A DNA stretch of 64,000 bases from Stappia sediminis (lineage in GTDB: Bacteria; Pseudomonadota; Alphaproteobacteria; Rhizobiales; Stappiaceae): assembly GCF_009826895.1 (NCBI RefSeq), contig NZ_WUMV01000001.1, positions 186,001 to 250,000 on the forward strand. Direction: 5' to 3'. Each line of letters begins with the position of its first letter. Position 1 is the stretch's first letter. The position numbers and the translations under genes were made by a program. Positions 8,927-18,665 of this stretch are shown one piece after another. Below the pieces are notes generated by a model. The model worked only from the letters and a program-made list of their open reading frames with translations. It was not told the origin of the DNA and ran no database searches.

Positions 8927-9502
8927 ATGCTGGTACGGCTTGCCATGGTGCTATCACTGTTCTTCGGCGCTTCTTCGGTGAACGCGGCGGATACCGGCAG
9001 ATCCGCGCATGACTTCACCTTCACCGCCATCGAAGGCCACGAATTGCCGCTTTCAGGCTATGCCGGCAAGGCCGTTCTTGTCGTCAACACAGCAAGTTTC
9101 TGCGGTTTTACCCATCAGTATTCGGATCTTCAGGCCCTTTGGGAAAAATACCGCGACCGTGGCCTCGTCGTCCTCGGCGTTCCGTCCAATGACTTCGGCA
9201 GCCAGGAGCCGGGAAGCGAGACGGAGATCAAGCAATTCTGCGAGGTCAATTTCTCGATCGACTTTCCCTTGACGGAAAAGGAAGTCGTGAAAGGCGACGG
9301 TGCTCATCCGTTCTACGTCTGGGCGCGGGAAGCGCTTGGCGCGAAAGCCGCACCCCGCTGGAACTTTCACAAGTACCTCGTCGGCCCGGACGGCGCTCTC
9401 GTGGCGTGGTTTCCGACGACGGTCAGCCCGTCGTCGAAGCGCGTGACGAAGGCGATCGAGGATCAACTGTCGAAAATCGGCTCCGACAAATCCGGTTCCT
9501 GA
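8927..9502 (+). CDS. Glutathione peroxidase-family thiol peroxidase, exported
   Basis: A 191-aa GPx-fold protein that should reduce peroxides, probably with thioredoxin-like donors. The ATG at 8927 starts a signal peptide (MLVRLAMVLSLFFGASSVNAA); an in-frame TTG lies 24 bases earlier. The peroxidatic cysteine is in NTASFCGFTHQY, the conserved glutamine in FGSQEPG and the tryptophan in WNFHKYLV. The position that is Cys in FPCNQF of many bacterial GPx proteins is Ser here (VPSNDF), so a resolving cysteine, if any, must be elsewhere, perhaps in KQFCEVN. The exported location is unusual but not unique. It converges with the universal stress protein gene, leaving 12 bases between stops. Confidence 0.85.
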   Translation: MLVRLAMVLSLFFGASSVNAADTGRSAHDFTFTAIEGHELPLSGYAGKAVLVVNTASFCGFTHQYSDLQALWEKYRDRGLVVLGVPSNDFGSQEPGSETEIKQFCEVNFSIDFPLTEKEVVKGDGAHPFYVWAREALGAKAAPRWNFHKYLVGPDGALVAWFPTTVSPSSKRVTKAIEDQLSKIGSDKSGS

Positions 9503-9514
9503 CGCAGCGGTTTC

Positions 9515-10387
9515 TTACCGGAACAGCATCACCGGGATCTTGCACGAGCGGACCATCTCCGTCGTCGTGGAGCCGATGATCAGGCTGCGCATGCGCGAAT
9601 GGCCGTATGCGCCCATCACCAGAATGCCGATGTCGTCGGAATCGACCGTCGCCGCGATCGCCGTTTCCGGCGTTCCCTGCACGATGCCGGAGCGAACTTC
9701 ATAGCCGCCGGCTTCCAGCACGGTGCGTGCGTCGTCGAGTTTCTTTCGTGTTTCCGCCGTCTCCGTGCCGACCATGAGAAGCCGGCATTCCAGGCCCGCG
9801 AACAGCGGGCTGCGCGAAACATGATCGACCGCCTTCATGCTGCTCGTCCCGCCGTCGAAGGCGATCAGGAAGCGCTTGATCGGCTTGAACGCGCGGGACG
9901 CCACGAAGACCGGCTTTTTCGACGCACGGGCGACCCGCTCAAGGTTGGAGCCGAGGTGCAGCTTGGCGAAATCGGCTGCTTCGCCGCGCTTGCCGATCAC
10001 CACCATTTCGGCATTCTTTTCAAACTCGCTCACGGTCTCGACGATGTCGCCGATCCTGAGTTTCGCCGAAACCTTGTTGATGCCGTCGGCCTCGATGATT
10101 TCCTTGGCATCTTCGAGGATCGCGCGGCCGCGCTTTTGGGCGAGCTTGGCCTTCTGCTCGTCCAGCGCGCTCAACTCCTCCAGAAGGGCGGTGCGCGCGC
10201 CAAGCGTGATATTGCCGCTCAGGTTCGTCGGCGCGCTCGCCGTTTCGCGGCGCCCGATGACATGCAGAAGGTCCACGGCTGCGGAGGTGCGCCCGGCAAT
10301 CCATGCGGCATGATCGCACACGCTCTTCGAATAGACGGAGCCGTCGACAAGGGCGATCAGCCGTTTTTCGGTGTTTTCAGTGCTCAT
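9515..10387 (-). CDS. Tandem-domain universal stress protein (UspA family)
   Basis: A 290-aa cytoplasmic protein with two Usp domains (about residues 1-150 and 155-290). The second ends with the nucleotide-binding pattern GILVMGAYGHSRMRSLIIGSTT, i.e. the G-x2-G-x9-G-S/T type seen in ATP-binding Usp proteins; the first has the looser VIGKRGEAADFAKLHLGSN. It starts at the stop codon of the SulP gene (TGATG overlap), so the two are co-translated. That coupling suggests a Usp protein serving an anion permease, in response to stress or energy state. No partner is shown directly by the sequence. Confidence 0.85.
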   Translation of the reverse strand: MSTENTEKRLIALVDGSVYSKSVCDHAAWIAGRTSAAVDLLHVIGRRETASAPTNLSGNITLGARTALLEELSALDEQKAKLAQKRGRAILEDAKEIIEADGINKVSAKLRIGDIVETVSEFEKNAEMVVIGKRGEAADFAKLHLGSNLERVARASKKPVFVASRAFKPIKRFLIAFDGGTSSMKAVDHVSRSPLFAGLECRLLMVGTETAETRKKLDDARTVLEAGGYEVRSGIVQGTPETAIAATVDSDDIGILVMGAYGHSRMRSLIIGSTTTEMVRSCKIPVMLFR

Positions 10388-11871
10388 CAGTGCCCCATCA
10401 GCTTTTCGAGTGCGCCGGGCTTGTCGTGAATGGCGAGCTGATCGACGATCGTCTCGCTTGCCTTGTTGAGCCCTACGATCTTCACCTCCGCCCCTTCGCG
10501 GCGGAACTTCAGCACGATCATGTCGAGCGCTGCGACGCTCGAAATATCCCAGATGTGCGCGCGGCTCACGTCGATCGTGACCTTCTCCAGCGCCTCCTTG
10601 AAGTCGAAGCCGGCGGCGAAATCATCGGCGGAAGCAAAGAAGATCTGCCCTTCCACGACATAGGTGCGCGCCGTTCCGTCTTCCGAAAGCGTCGAGGTGA
10701 CGCGGAAAATCTGTGCGATCTTCCAGGCAAAAAAGATGCCGGAAAGGAGCACGCCGGCAAGCACGCCGATTGCGAGATTATGCGTGAAGACCACCGAGAC
10801 GACGGTCGCCAGCATCACCAGAGACGAAGAACGCGGATGATCCTTGAGGTTCTTGATGGACGACCAGCTGAAGGTGCCGACGGACACCATGATCATGATC
10901 GCGACGAGGGCCGCCATCGGGATCTGCTTCACCCATTCGCCAAGGACGACGATCATGAAGAGCAGGAAGATGCCGGCGCAGAAGGTGGAAAGCCGCCCGC
11001 GCCCGCCGGATTTCACGTTGATCATGGACTGGCCGATCATCGCACAGCCGGCCATGCCGCCGATGAAGGCGGTCGCCGTATTGGCGACGCCCTGGCCGAT
11101 GCACTCCTGGTTCCGGTCGCTGGGCGTATCCGTGAGATCGTCGACGATCTGCGCCGTCATCAGCGATTCCAGCAGGCCCACCGCCGCGACGGCCGCCGAA
11201 TAGGGAAGGATGATCATCAGCGTCTCGAGGTTGAGCGGGATATCCGGAATGAGAAAAACAGGCAGTGTGGAGGGCAACTCGCCCATATCGCCGACGGTGC
11301 GCAGATCGAGTCCGAGCGCAATCGACACCGTGGTCAGCACGATAATGCAGATCAGCGGGGAGGGGATGGATTTCGTGACGAACGGGAAAAGATAAATGAT
11401 TGCAAGGCCTGCAGCGACCATAACATAGGTAAGAGACGGCACGCCGATGAGTTCTGGAAGCTGCGCCATGAAGATCAGGATCGCCAGCGCGTTCACGAAA
11501 CCCGTCATCACCGAGCGCGAGACGAAGCGCATCACGTAGCCGAGCTTCAAGAGGCCCGCGCCGATCTGAATGAACCCGGCAAGCACGGTCGCCGCCAGCA
11601 GGTACTGCAGCCCGTATTCCTTTACGAGCGTGACCATCAGCACGGCGGTCGCGGCCGTTGCGGCGGAAATCATTCCGGGTCGTCCGCCTGTAATTGCCGT
11701 GATCACGGCAATCGAGAAGGAGGCGTAGAGCCCGACCTTCGGGTCGACACCGGCGATGATCGAAAAGGCGATGGCTTCGGGAATGAGGGCAAGTGCTACG
11801 ACGAGACCGGCAAGGACATCCGCGCGGATGTTGCCGAACCACTGCTGGCGATAGGCATCGATTGAGAACAT
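10387..11871 (-). CDS. SulP-family anion permease with C-terminal STAS domain
   Basis: A 494-aa inner-membrane protein of the SLC26/SulP family, importing sulfate, bicarbonate or another anion. I chose the start at 11871 ([36 protein letters not shown]); the upstream in-frame extension to 11991 has no such character and covers the leader. About ten to twelve hydrophobic segments fill residues 25-400, and the STAS domain follows ([17 protein letters not shown], near residues 430-450). It overlaps the Usp gene by one base pair of codons (TGATG). The 5' leader contains three hairpins (see the separate entry), so attenuation or riboswitch-like control is possible. Confidence 0.88.
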   Translation of the reverse strand: MFSIDAYRQQWFGNIRADVLAGLVVALALIPEAIAFSIIAGVDPKVGLYASFSIAVITAITGGRPGMISAATAATAVLMVTLVKEYGLQYLLAATVLAGFIQIGAGLLKLGYVMRFVSRSVMTGFVNALAILIFMAQLPELIGVPSLTYVMVAAGLAIIYLFPFVTKSIPSPLICIIVLTTVSIALGLDLRTVGDMGELPSTLPVFLIPDIPLNLETLMIILPYSAAVAAVGLLESLMTAQIVDDLTDTPSDRNQECIGQGVANTATAFIGGMAGCAMIGQSMINVKSGGRGRLSTFCAGIFLLFMIVVLGEWVKQIPMAALVAIMIMVSVGTFSWSSIKNLKDHPRSSSLVMLATVVSVVFTHNLAIGVLAGVLLSGIFFAWKIAQIFRVTSTLSEDGTARTYVVEGQIFFASADDFAAGFDFKEALEKVTIDVSRAHIWDISSVAALDMIVLKFRREGAEVKIVGLNKASETIVDQLAIHDKPGALEKLMGH

Positions 11872-12000
11872 GAACCGTCCAGGATCAAAACATGGTACGG
11901 CGCGGATCGGGCAGGGCAATCCGCGCGGCGAACTGAAGATTGTCAGGGTTTCCGGCGGATAAGCGGCCGGAATAGCCACCCGGAATTTCACCGGGACCGG
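11872..12000 (-). promoter_or_regulatory. Structured leader of the sulP-usp operon
   Basis: Three hairpins stand in series in front of the SulP start: arms CCCGG/CCGGG with a 7-base loop (11979-11995), TCCGGC/GCCGGA (11951-11971), and a perfect 8-bp stem GCGCGGAT/ATCCGCGC (11900-11926). Alphaproteobacterial sulP genes are known to carry a conserved leader RNA called the sul1 motif. I cannot confirm from memory that these hairpins match its consensus. Confidence 0.35.
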
Positions 12001-12133
12001 ATGAGATGCATGGGGAATACTACGGATTTATACCGCAATGCAACATGAGGGGCGCGTAAATCTCGTGCAATTCGGAGTGAAAATTTGTGCTGTCGGGGCC
12101 GATTTGCTTGGAGGATTGCGAGGTATTTTGTCG

Positions 12134-12988
12134 TCAGTGAATTTGAAGTGCCGCGATATGCTCATGCACGCGGTCCGCGCCGACTTCGCAAACCCGGATC
12201 AGGTGATCGAACCGCGCGGTCAGCGCCCGGATCTGATCCACCGAGTGAACCACCATATACATGCTGCCGAGGTAGATGGCCGCCCGCTTGGGCCCGAAGA
12301 TCGTCAGCGGCGCGCAAAAGTGCTGCCGCCCGTCATAAAGAAACAGCCGGAACGTCGGGTAGAGCTCCTCCAGCAGGTCCGCCATATAAAGAAGCTGCGC
12401 CTCGCGTTCGCCGCGCGACAGGCCACCCCATATACCGGACCCTGACGCGAGGTCTTCAAGCCGCTGGCGGGGCATGACCACTTCCATGTCCGTTTCGGGC
12501 CGGCGCGAATAGTCGAGCTGGCTTTTCGTCTGGTCCGACTTCGCGTCGAGAAGGGCGGGCTGCGCCTCGCCGAACTCGTACCGCAACAGCGCGTCGGTGC
12601 GCAGGAGATCGGGCACCGTCGCCGGCACGTAGCGGATCTTGTAGCCGATCGCCTCCCTGTGCCATTCGGCAAGTTTGGGCTCGTGCGCCCCGTTTCCCGA
12701 AAGCTCGATGCCGACCTGCGGCGCGACTTCGCCAAGCGCGTTTTCGCTCTGGCTCAAGCCCAAGAGCCAGTCCACGCTCACGCTCTCGGTTATGGCGATT
12801 GCGCTCAGCGTTTCCGCGCGCGGCAGGCGCGTGCCGTCCTTGTCGAGGAACTGGCTGAGTGCCGAACGGTCGAGGCCGCATCGCTTCGCAAATCCCGAAA
12901 GCGTAAGCGACTGGCGTTCCAGAAGCTGAATGAGGCGCGCTCGGAAGCTTTCCGCGATCTGGCGTTTGTCAGGAGCAGGGCGAGCCAT
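12134..12988 (-). CDS. XRE-family (HTH_3) transcriptional regulator with C-terminal sensing domain
   Basis: A 284-aa DNA-binding protein. Residues about 17-75 are a Cro/C1-type helix-turn-helix (LTLSGFAKRCGLDRSALSQFLDKD), followed by a long domain that I do not recognise but that is shared by chromosomal regulators of this size in rhizobia. It is divergent from the fatty-acid desaturase gene with 161 bases between starts, so it probably controls that gene and itself. The gap contains inverted and directly repeated motifs (see 13044-13085). Activator or repressor cannot be decided from sequence. Confidence 0.8.
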   Translation of the reverse strand: MARPAPDKRQIAESFRARLIQLLERQSLTLSGFAKRCGLDRSALSQFLDKDGTRLPRAETLSAIAITESVSVDWLLGLSQSENALGEVAPQVGIELSGNGAHEPKLAEWHREAIGYKIRYVPATVPDLLRTDALLRYEFGEAQPALLDAKSDQTKSQLDYSRRPETDMEVVMPRQRLEDLASGSGIWGGLSRGEREAQLLYMADLLEELYPTFRLFLYDGRQHFCAPLTIFGPKRAAIYLGSMYMVVHSVDQIRALTARFDHLIRVCEVGADRVHEHIAALQIH

Positions 12989-13043
12989 TGTACGTCAATC
13001 CCGACCTTATGCGTTTAACAGCAGTATTTTTGTTTTATCCGTA

Positions 13044-13085
13044 TTTGCTGCGCAAACACAGCAAATTTGGCGTTTGGTTGCGCAA
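13044..13085. promoter_or_regulatory. Candidate operator between XRE regulator and desaturase
   Basis: TTTGCTG and CAGCAAA form an inverted repeat with an 8-base spacer (13044-13065). TGCGCAA occurs at 13049-13055 and again at 13079-13085, exactly 30 bases apart, or about three helical turns; the second copy lies in the palindrome TTGCGCAA. This is what a binding region for the divergent regulator would look like. Confidence 0.4.
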
Positions 13086-13149
13086 TGACTCGTTGTGACG
13101 TAACGGAATTTTATGGCGACTTCAATCGTGAAGCGATTGGAGATGCGGA

Positions 13150-14070
13150 ATGATTCGAATGATCGCGCGGTATATCGAATGGCCGACCTTCGTGCTGATC
13201 CTGGGGTGTTACGCGGCCTGGTTCTGGCTGGCCCTGGGCGGTGGGCAGGGTCTTCCCGCGCCATTGTGGGTGGTGGCGACCGGTCTTTTCACGACGCTCC
13301 ACTGGTCGCTGATGCATGAGGCCGTCCATGGTCATCCGACCCGCATCGGGTTCGTGAACGCGGCCTTGGTCGCCATTCCGATCGGATGGATTTTTCCCTA
13401 TGGCCGGTTTCGCGACACGCATCTTGCCCATCACGCGACCGGCGAGCTGACCGATCCGTTCGACGATCCGGAAAGCTGGTATCTTGCGGGTGCAAGCTGG
13501 CAGGGGCTTTGCCGCCCTTTGAAGGCGGTCCTTGCCTTCAACAATACGCTGGCCGGCAGGCTCACGTTCGGGCCTGCCATTGCGACATTTAGGTTCGTCC
13601 TGTCGGATATCCGGTTGATTTTGAAACGCGATGACCGGGCCCGTCAGGCCCGAAGATCCTGGTGCTTCCACCTGATCGCGCTCTGCCTGCTGGCATTGGC
13701 GCTGAGCGAAGGTTCTGGCTTGCCGTTCTGGCAATTTGCAGCAGCCACCTATCTCGGGTTCTCAATCTTGCTGATACGCACTTTCGCGGAACATCAGGCG
13801 GCGGAACGGGCGGGAGAGCGTACCGTCGTCATCGAGGATCATGGGCCGCTTGCCTGGCTCTTCCTCTTCAACAACTTTCATGCGGCCCATCACTTGCGCC
13901 CTGGCCTTGCCTGGTATCGCCTGCCGTCATTCTACCGGCGTCATCGCGACGATTTGCTGGTTCGAAACGGCGGTTATGCCTTTCCGACATATCTCGCGCT
14001 GCTGCGAAGGTATTTCCTGCGGCCCAAGGAACCTGTGCCGCATCCCTTCGCGCGCCGATACGAAGGTTGA
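13150..14070 (+). CDS. Membrane fatty-acid desaturase-family protein
   Basis: A 306-aa integral-membrane di-iron protein. The three histidine boxes are all present: HEAVHGH (about residue 58), HLAHH (about 92) and HAAHH (about 242). Hydrophobic segments lie at about residues 10-30, 35-55, 65-85, 175-190 and 195-215. Members insert double bonds or hydroxyls into acyl chains or related lipids. GGAG seven bases before the ATG supports the start. Transcription is divergent from an XRE-type regulator, which fits control of membrane fluidity or lipid modification. The chain specificity cannot be told. Confidence 0.86.
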   Translation: MIRMIARYIEWPTFVLILGCYAAWFWLALGGGQGLPAPLWVVATGLFTTLHWSLMHEAVHGHPTRIGFVNAALVAIPIGWIFPYGRFRDTHLAHHATGELTDPFDDPESWYLAGASWQGLCRPLKAVLAFNNTLAGRLTFGPAIATFRFVLSDIRLILKRDDRARQARRSWCFHLIALCLLALALSEGSGLPFWQFAAATYLGFSILLIRTFAEHQAAERAGERTVVIEDHGPLAWLFLFNNFHAAHHLRPGLAWYRLPSFYRRHRDDLLVRNGGYAFPTYLALLRRYFLRPKEPVPHPFARRYEG

Positions 14071-14079
14071 CACGCAAAA

Positions 14080-14102
14080 AAGGCCGGCGAGGGGCCGGCC
14101 TT
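14080..14102 (-). terminator. Rho-independent terminator, shared by convergent genes
   Basis: Perfect 9-bp stem AAGGCCGGC/GCCGGCCTT with a 5-base loop. The run of six A on the left is a T-tract for minus-strand transcripts, so it best terminates the small ORF at 14124-14342. It may also serve the desaturase from the other side. Confidence 0.75.
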
Positions 14103-14123
14103 CGTGTATTCGATCTACGATCG

Positions 14124-14342
14124 CTACTCAGGTTGCTGGTATTGGGCAATCCGCTCAAGCGCGTCATGGGCCTGATCGAGGGAAGGTGACGATTCCGCAG
14201 CGGTCGTGTCGGATGCATTGTCACTCAGCGCGGTCGGCCGCCGTTTTCCCCGTTGCCGGCGAACGTGACCGCTTGGCGACCCGTTAGAAAGAGCATCCTT
14301 GTCACCCGACCAATGGTCGACCCACAGCAAAGACCAGCTCAT
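14124..14342 (-). CDS. Small hypothetical protein (72 aa)
   Basis: A short gene of unknown function. The ATG at 14342 is preceded at six bases by AAGGGGG, a strong ribosome binding site (a GTG stands directly in front at 14345), and its stop is followed after about 20 bases by an intrinsic terminator with the T-tract on this strand. The protein is hydrophilic, with basic residues in the middle (GHVRRQRGKRRPTAL) and an acidic/Gln-rich tail (LDQAHDALERIAQYQQPE). No signal peptide or membrane segment. The reading frame on its own could be chance; the SD and terminator make it plausible. Confidence 0.45.
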   Translation of the reverse strand: MSWSLLWVDHWSGDKDALSNGSPSGHVRRQRGKRRPTALSDNASDTTAAESSPSLDQAHDALERIAQYQQPE

Positions 14343-14345
14343 CAC

Positions 14346-14664
14346 AAACCCCCTTGTCGCTTCGCTCGATCAGCCGGTTCCAGGACGCAAATCCGGGAAG
14401 TTCGGGCCGTTCACTGTCAAAACGTGGAAACATCCTGCGCCCGCAAAGGCACAGGATGCTCCAGGTGTGCTGCCGCCTATTTTATAGGCCGCCTCCGTGT
14501 CGATCCCATGACCTTATGCGATCAGCTTCGCGGATGCTGTTGAACAGTTAGTGATCGCAAAAACGTTACCTGACGGAAGAGATGCAGCCGCCCGCTGCGC
14601 AAGATGCTGCCGATTCAAACGGTTAAATCCACATCTGCCGGCGCTATCGTACGGGTAAGATCTT
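14346..14664. other. Intergenic region without recognised feature
   Basis: About 320 bases between the small ORF and the glycine-zipper lipoprotein. Three overlapping plus-strand frames of 62-96 codons are open but share no family features. The promoter of the small ORF should lie at its left end. Confidence 0.4.
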
Positions 14665-14922
14665 TCAGCAGCGGTTCGGGCGCTGCGGTCCGAGGTCGAT
14701 GTCGCATTCGCTCGTCAGTGCGCCGACCGCCGCGCCGCCGAGCGCTCCGACCGCCGCACCCGCCAGAATGGGGCCGCCCGCCGCCGCAACGACGCCGGCT
14801 CCCGCGAGGCCGCCTATACCGGCGCCCGACGCGCCGCGTTCGAAGCGACTGGAACCGCAAGCGGCAAGCGCAAGGGCGAGGCCGCAGATGGCGAGCGTAT
14901 TCAGGATTGGCTTTGCACGCAT
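14665..14922 (-). CDS. Glycine-zipper lipoprotein
   Basis: An 85-aa outer-membrane-type lipoprotein. I chose ATG 14922 because AAGGAG stands six bases before it; an in-frame ATG 15 bases upstream lacks this. The signal peptide ends in the lipobox LAAC (cysteine near residue 22). The rest is a glycine-zipper segment (GAGIGGLAGAGVVAAAGG...GAAVGALGGAAVGAL) and a short tail ending in cysteine. Such small proteins are common in rhizobial envelopes and may pack in membranes as helical hairpins; no defined function is known to me. Confidence 0.75.
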   Translation of the reverse strand: MRAKPILNTLAICGLALALAACGSSRFERGASGAGIGGLAGAGVVAAAGGPILAGAAVGALGGAAVGALTSECDIDLGPQRPNRC

Positions 14923-15133
14923 GTCGTACTCCTTCAAGCCGCGCCCCCCGTTTCGAGGGCGAAGGTGTACGAAATCCTTAAATCATTGGTAAAAGTCCGG
15001 GTATCGGCCGGCAAATTTCCGGAGGTGGCGAAAGGGTATCACTTCGCTCTTCTATTGATACGCGCGGGGCGTTCGACTAAGACTGCGCGCCAGTTTCCCG
15101 CAATCTGGAATCCACGGAGCACCAAGTCCCGAA

Positions 15134-16789
<1,656 letters not shown>

Positions 16790-16801
16790 GCCGATCAAGA
16801 T

Positions 16802-16828
16802 AAACGGCGGGCACGGCCCGCCGTTTTT
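16802..16828 (+). terminator. Rho-independent terminator of ettA
   Basis: Stem AAACGGCGGGC/GCCCGCCGTTT (11 bp) with a 3-base loop and a following T run. It sits between convergent ettA and the tautomerase gene; the A run on its left would also let it stop minus-strand transcripts. Confidence 0.88.
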
Positions 16829-16849
16829 ATTCGGTCTTCTACAAGGGTT

Positions 16850-17074
16850 CTACTTGCCGCCGCTGGCTTGCTCGGCGAGTTTCTTGCGGTATTCGGCGGT
16901 CGGCAGCCCTCCGACGCCCCAATTGTCCATTTCCACTTCATCGATGACGACGACTGTGGTGGCGGGGTTCTTGTCTAGAACCTTCACCAGAAGGTCCGTC
17001 GCGCCCTTGATAAGCGCTTTCTTCTGTTCCGCTGTCACGCCTTCCCGGGTGACCTTGATATTTACAAAAGGCAT
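16850..17074 (-). CDS. 4-oxalocrotonate tautomerase-family protein
   Basis: A 74-aa member of the 4-OT family, with catalytic Pro2 directly after the start methionine (MPFVNIKVTREG), basic residues that could correspond to substrate-binding arginines, and the helix AEQKKALIKGATDLLVKVL. The family keto-enol tautomerises oxo-acids and normally assembles as hexamers. GGAG seven bases upstream supports the start. There is no aromatic-degradation cluster beside it, so its physiological substrate is open. It shares the terminator with ettA. Confidence 0.85.
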   Translation of the reverse strand: MPFVNIKVTREGVTAEQKKALIKGATDLLVKVLDKNPATTVVVIDEVEMDNWGVGGLPTAEYRKKLAEQASGGK

Positions 17075-17231
17075 GGAGTTTCTCCGTTGCGAATTGCCGC
17101 CGGCATGTTCGCCGGAAGCTTCGCAGCGAAGCTAGAAAGGCCCAAGTCGTGTTTGAAGAGTAAGGTAGCCGGTCGGGCGATTTTCCGGTTTCGGTACGGT
17201 AACGTGTGCAATCCGGAAATAGACGCTGCTT

Positions 17232-17570
17232 TCAGCCGATTTCGCCGGCATCGAGGCCGGCGTCGTTGGGGTCTACGCGCCGGCCCGAGCCCCAGTCGGT
17301 CAATATGTCGTTCATAGCATCGATTACGAAGAAACGGGCGGAATCCCGATCGTAGCCTTCTTCCAGCAGGGCTTCGTATTCGGTATGGGCATGACGCACG
17401 CGCGCGGTCGTCGCCTGCCAGAGAGCGATCGATGGTGGAAGATGCCGCAAGTGCCGCGATTGCGCTACTTCCAGGATGGCTTCGGCGTCGAGCAGCGGCA
17501 CGCGCGGCAGGAGTTGGTTGAGTGCCTTGCGCATTTCCCGTTGGCGCTTGGTCCCGGAGCTCATTTTCAT
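17232..17570 (-). CDS. DUF2293-domain protein
   Basis: A 112-aa protein that I assign to DUF2293 from LLDAEAILEVAQSRHLRHLPPS and the C-terminal DRDSARFFVIDAMNDIL. The N-terminus is basic (SSGTKRQREMRKAL). It is soluble and likely cytoplasmic; no function is known for the family. ATG 17570 or the ATG two codons later could be the start, as neither has a strong ribosome binding site. It lies alone between the tautomerase and a LuxR-type regulator, all on the minus strand. Confidence 0.65.
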   Translation of the reverse strand: MKMSSGTKRQREMRKALNQLLPRVPLLDAEAILEVAQSRHLRHLPPSIALWQATTARVRHAHTEYEALLEEGYDRDSARFFVIDAMNDILTDWGSGRRVDPNDAGLDAGEIG

Positions 17571-17633
17571 GTCGCAGAAAGAATTCGAGGTTCTGGAAAG
17601 TTATCCCGGGATCAGGGTCTCGACCCTAGGTTT

Positions 17634-18287
17634 TCAGGCCAATCGGCGCAACAGGAGAGTGAGGTCGACGCGATTGGCGACATTGAGCTTTGCGTAGATC
17701 GTCTTGCGATGGGAGCGCAGCGTATTGGTGGAAATGCCGAGCGAATTCGCAATTTCGGCTTCAGTCAAGGGAGTTGCCATGAGCCGCGCGATATCGGCCT
17801 CCCTTTTCGTAAGGTCGAACACATGCTGAAGCCGCGCCATCGGGCCGATCGCGGTTTCGTTCAGGTCCACGGCTGTCACGAGAAAACGGTCCTCTCCGGA
17901 AATCTTCTGGATTTCCATATGAATTGGCCGCCGCCCGGTGCTCGGGCATTCTATGATGAACTCCTCCTGAGAGCCGGTCGATTTCGCACAAAGCTGCCGC
18001 AGTGTGTCGGAAAACCGGCTCTGTCCGTTCTTCTCGGCAAATTCGATGAAATTGTCCCTCAAACGCAGGTCGGTCCCGCATTTGAGCAGCCGATCGGCGT
18101 ATTCGTTTGCTTCGATCAGGTGGGCGTCGCCGTCAACGACGAATGCGGCACGTTCGTAGCGGTCGTTCAGTTCGAGCAAAGGCGCATGATCCTGCGTTCC
18201 GCCTTGCCGGCTTTTGACGTCGATGTCTGTCATCTTCATGCTTTCGAACGGCTTTTCCGCGGAGGGCGCTTCCTTGGCGCCAGTCAT
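17634..18287 (-). CDS. LuxR-family transcriptional regulator with PAS-like N-terminus
   Basis: A regulator of about 217 aa. The C-terminal 65 residues are a LuxR/GerE helix-turn-helix (LTKREADIARLMATPLTEAEIANSLGISTNTLRSHRKTIYAKL). The N-terminal part (about residues 40-140, ELNDRYERAAFVVDGDAHLIEAN) resembles a PAS-type sensory domain. The frame is open up to 18461, but the extra N-terminus is AT-rich and unlike protein; at 18287 the ATG has AGAAGG eight bases before it. A later Met pair near 18239 is also possible. No quorum-sensing synthase lies nearby, and its targets are unknown. Confidence 0.8.
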   Translation of the reverse strand: MTGAKEAPSAEKPFESMKMTDIDVKSRQGGTQDHAPLLELNDRYERAAFVVDGDAHLIEANEYADRLLKCGTDLRLRDNFIEFAEKNGQSRFSDTLRQLCAKSTGSQEEFIIECPSTGRRPIHMEIQKISGEDRFLVTAVDLNETAIGPMARLQHVFDLTKREADIARLMATPLTEAEIANSLGISTNTLRSHRKTIYAKLNVANRVDLTLLLRRLA

Positions 18288-18665
18288 CGGGACAGCCTTC
18301 TCAGGGCGCAGATCTTTCTGTTTCAAACCCCGGCAGCGTCGGGAACTGTGGAGCGGATAGTATGAAAAGTTGTACCGGAAGTTGTCCGATACTTGTGAAT
18401 CTAGCGTTATTTCATGAAAAAGCAATATAAATAGATTTAATATTCGCAGATATGAGTTCATATAATAGTAATATTTAATTTTGCAAGTAAATTTTTTGAG
18501 ATTGCGAAAGGGAAGGGAATGAAAGTCAAAATGTCATTTTTTTGTCGCGCGAGCGAAAATCTGTTGATTTGCGTTGTGCCTCCCATTCGGGAGCTCTCAA
18601 GCGCTTCTCCTTGCATCTCTTTATCGTTTGCAGCGCCATTCCGGCCTTATTTATAAGTCCGTGAC
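18288..18665. other. AT-rich intergenic region upstream of the LuxR regulator
   Basis: This 378-base gap is AT-rich over roughly 18380-18560 and should hold the regulator's promoter. It also takes the 3' end of the oxyR transcript. I see only a small CTTAT-tt-ATAAG palindrome near 18646 and no clear terminator. Confidence 0.4.

Noticed and set aside
8619-8981. 120-codon plus-strand frame before the glutathione peroxidase
   Set aside because: It overlaps the signal peptide of the peroxidase in another frame and shows no protein-like pattern.
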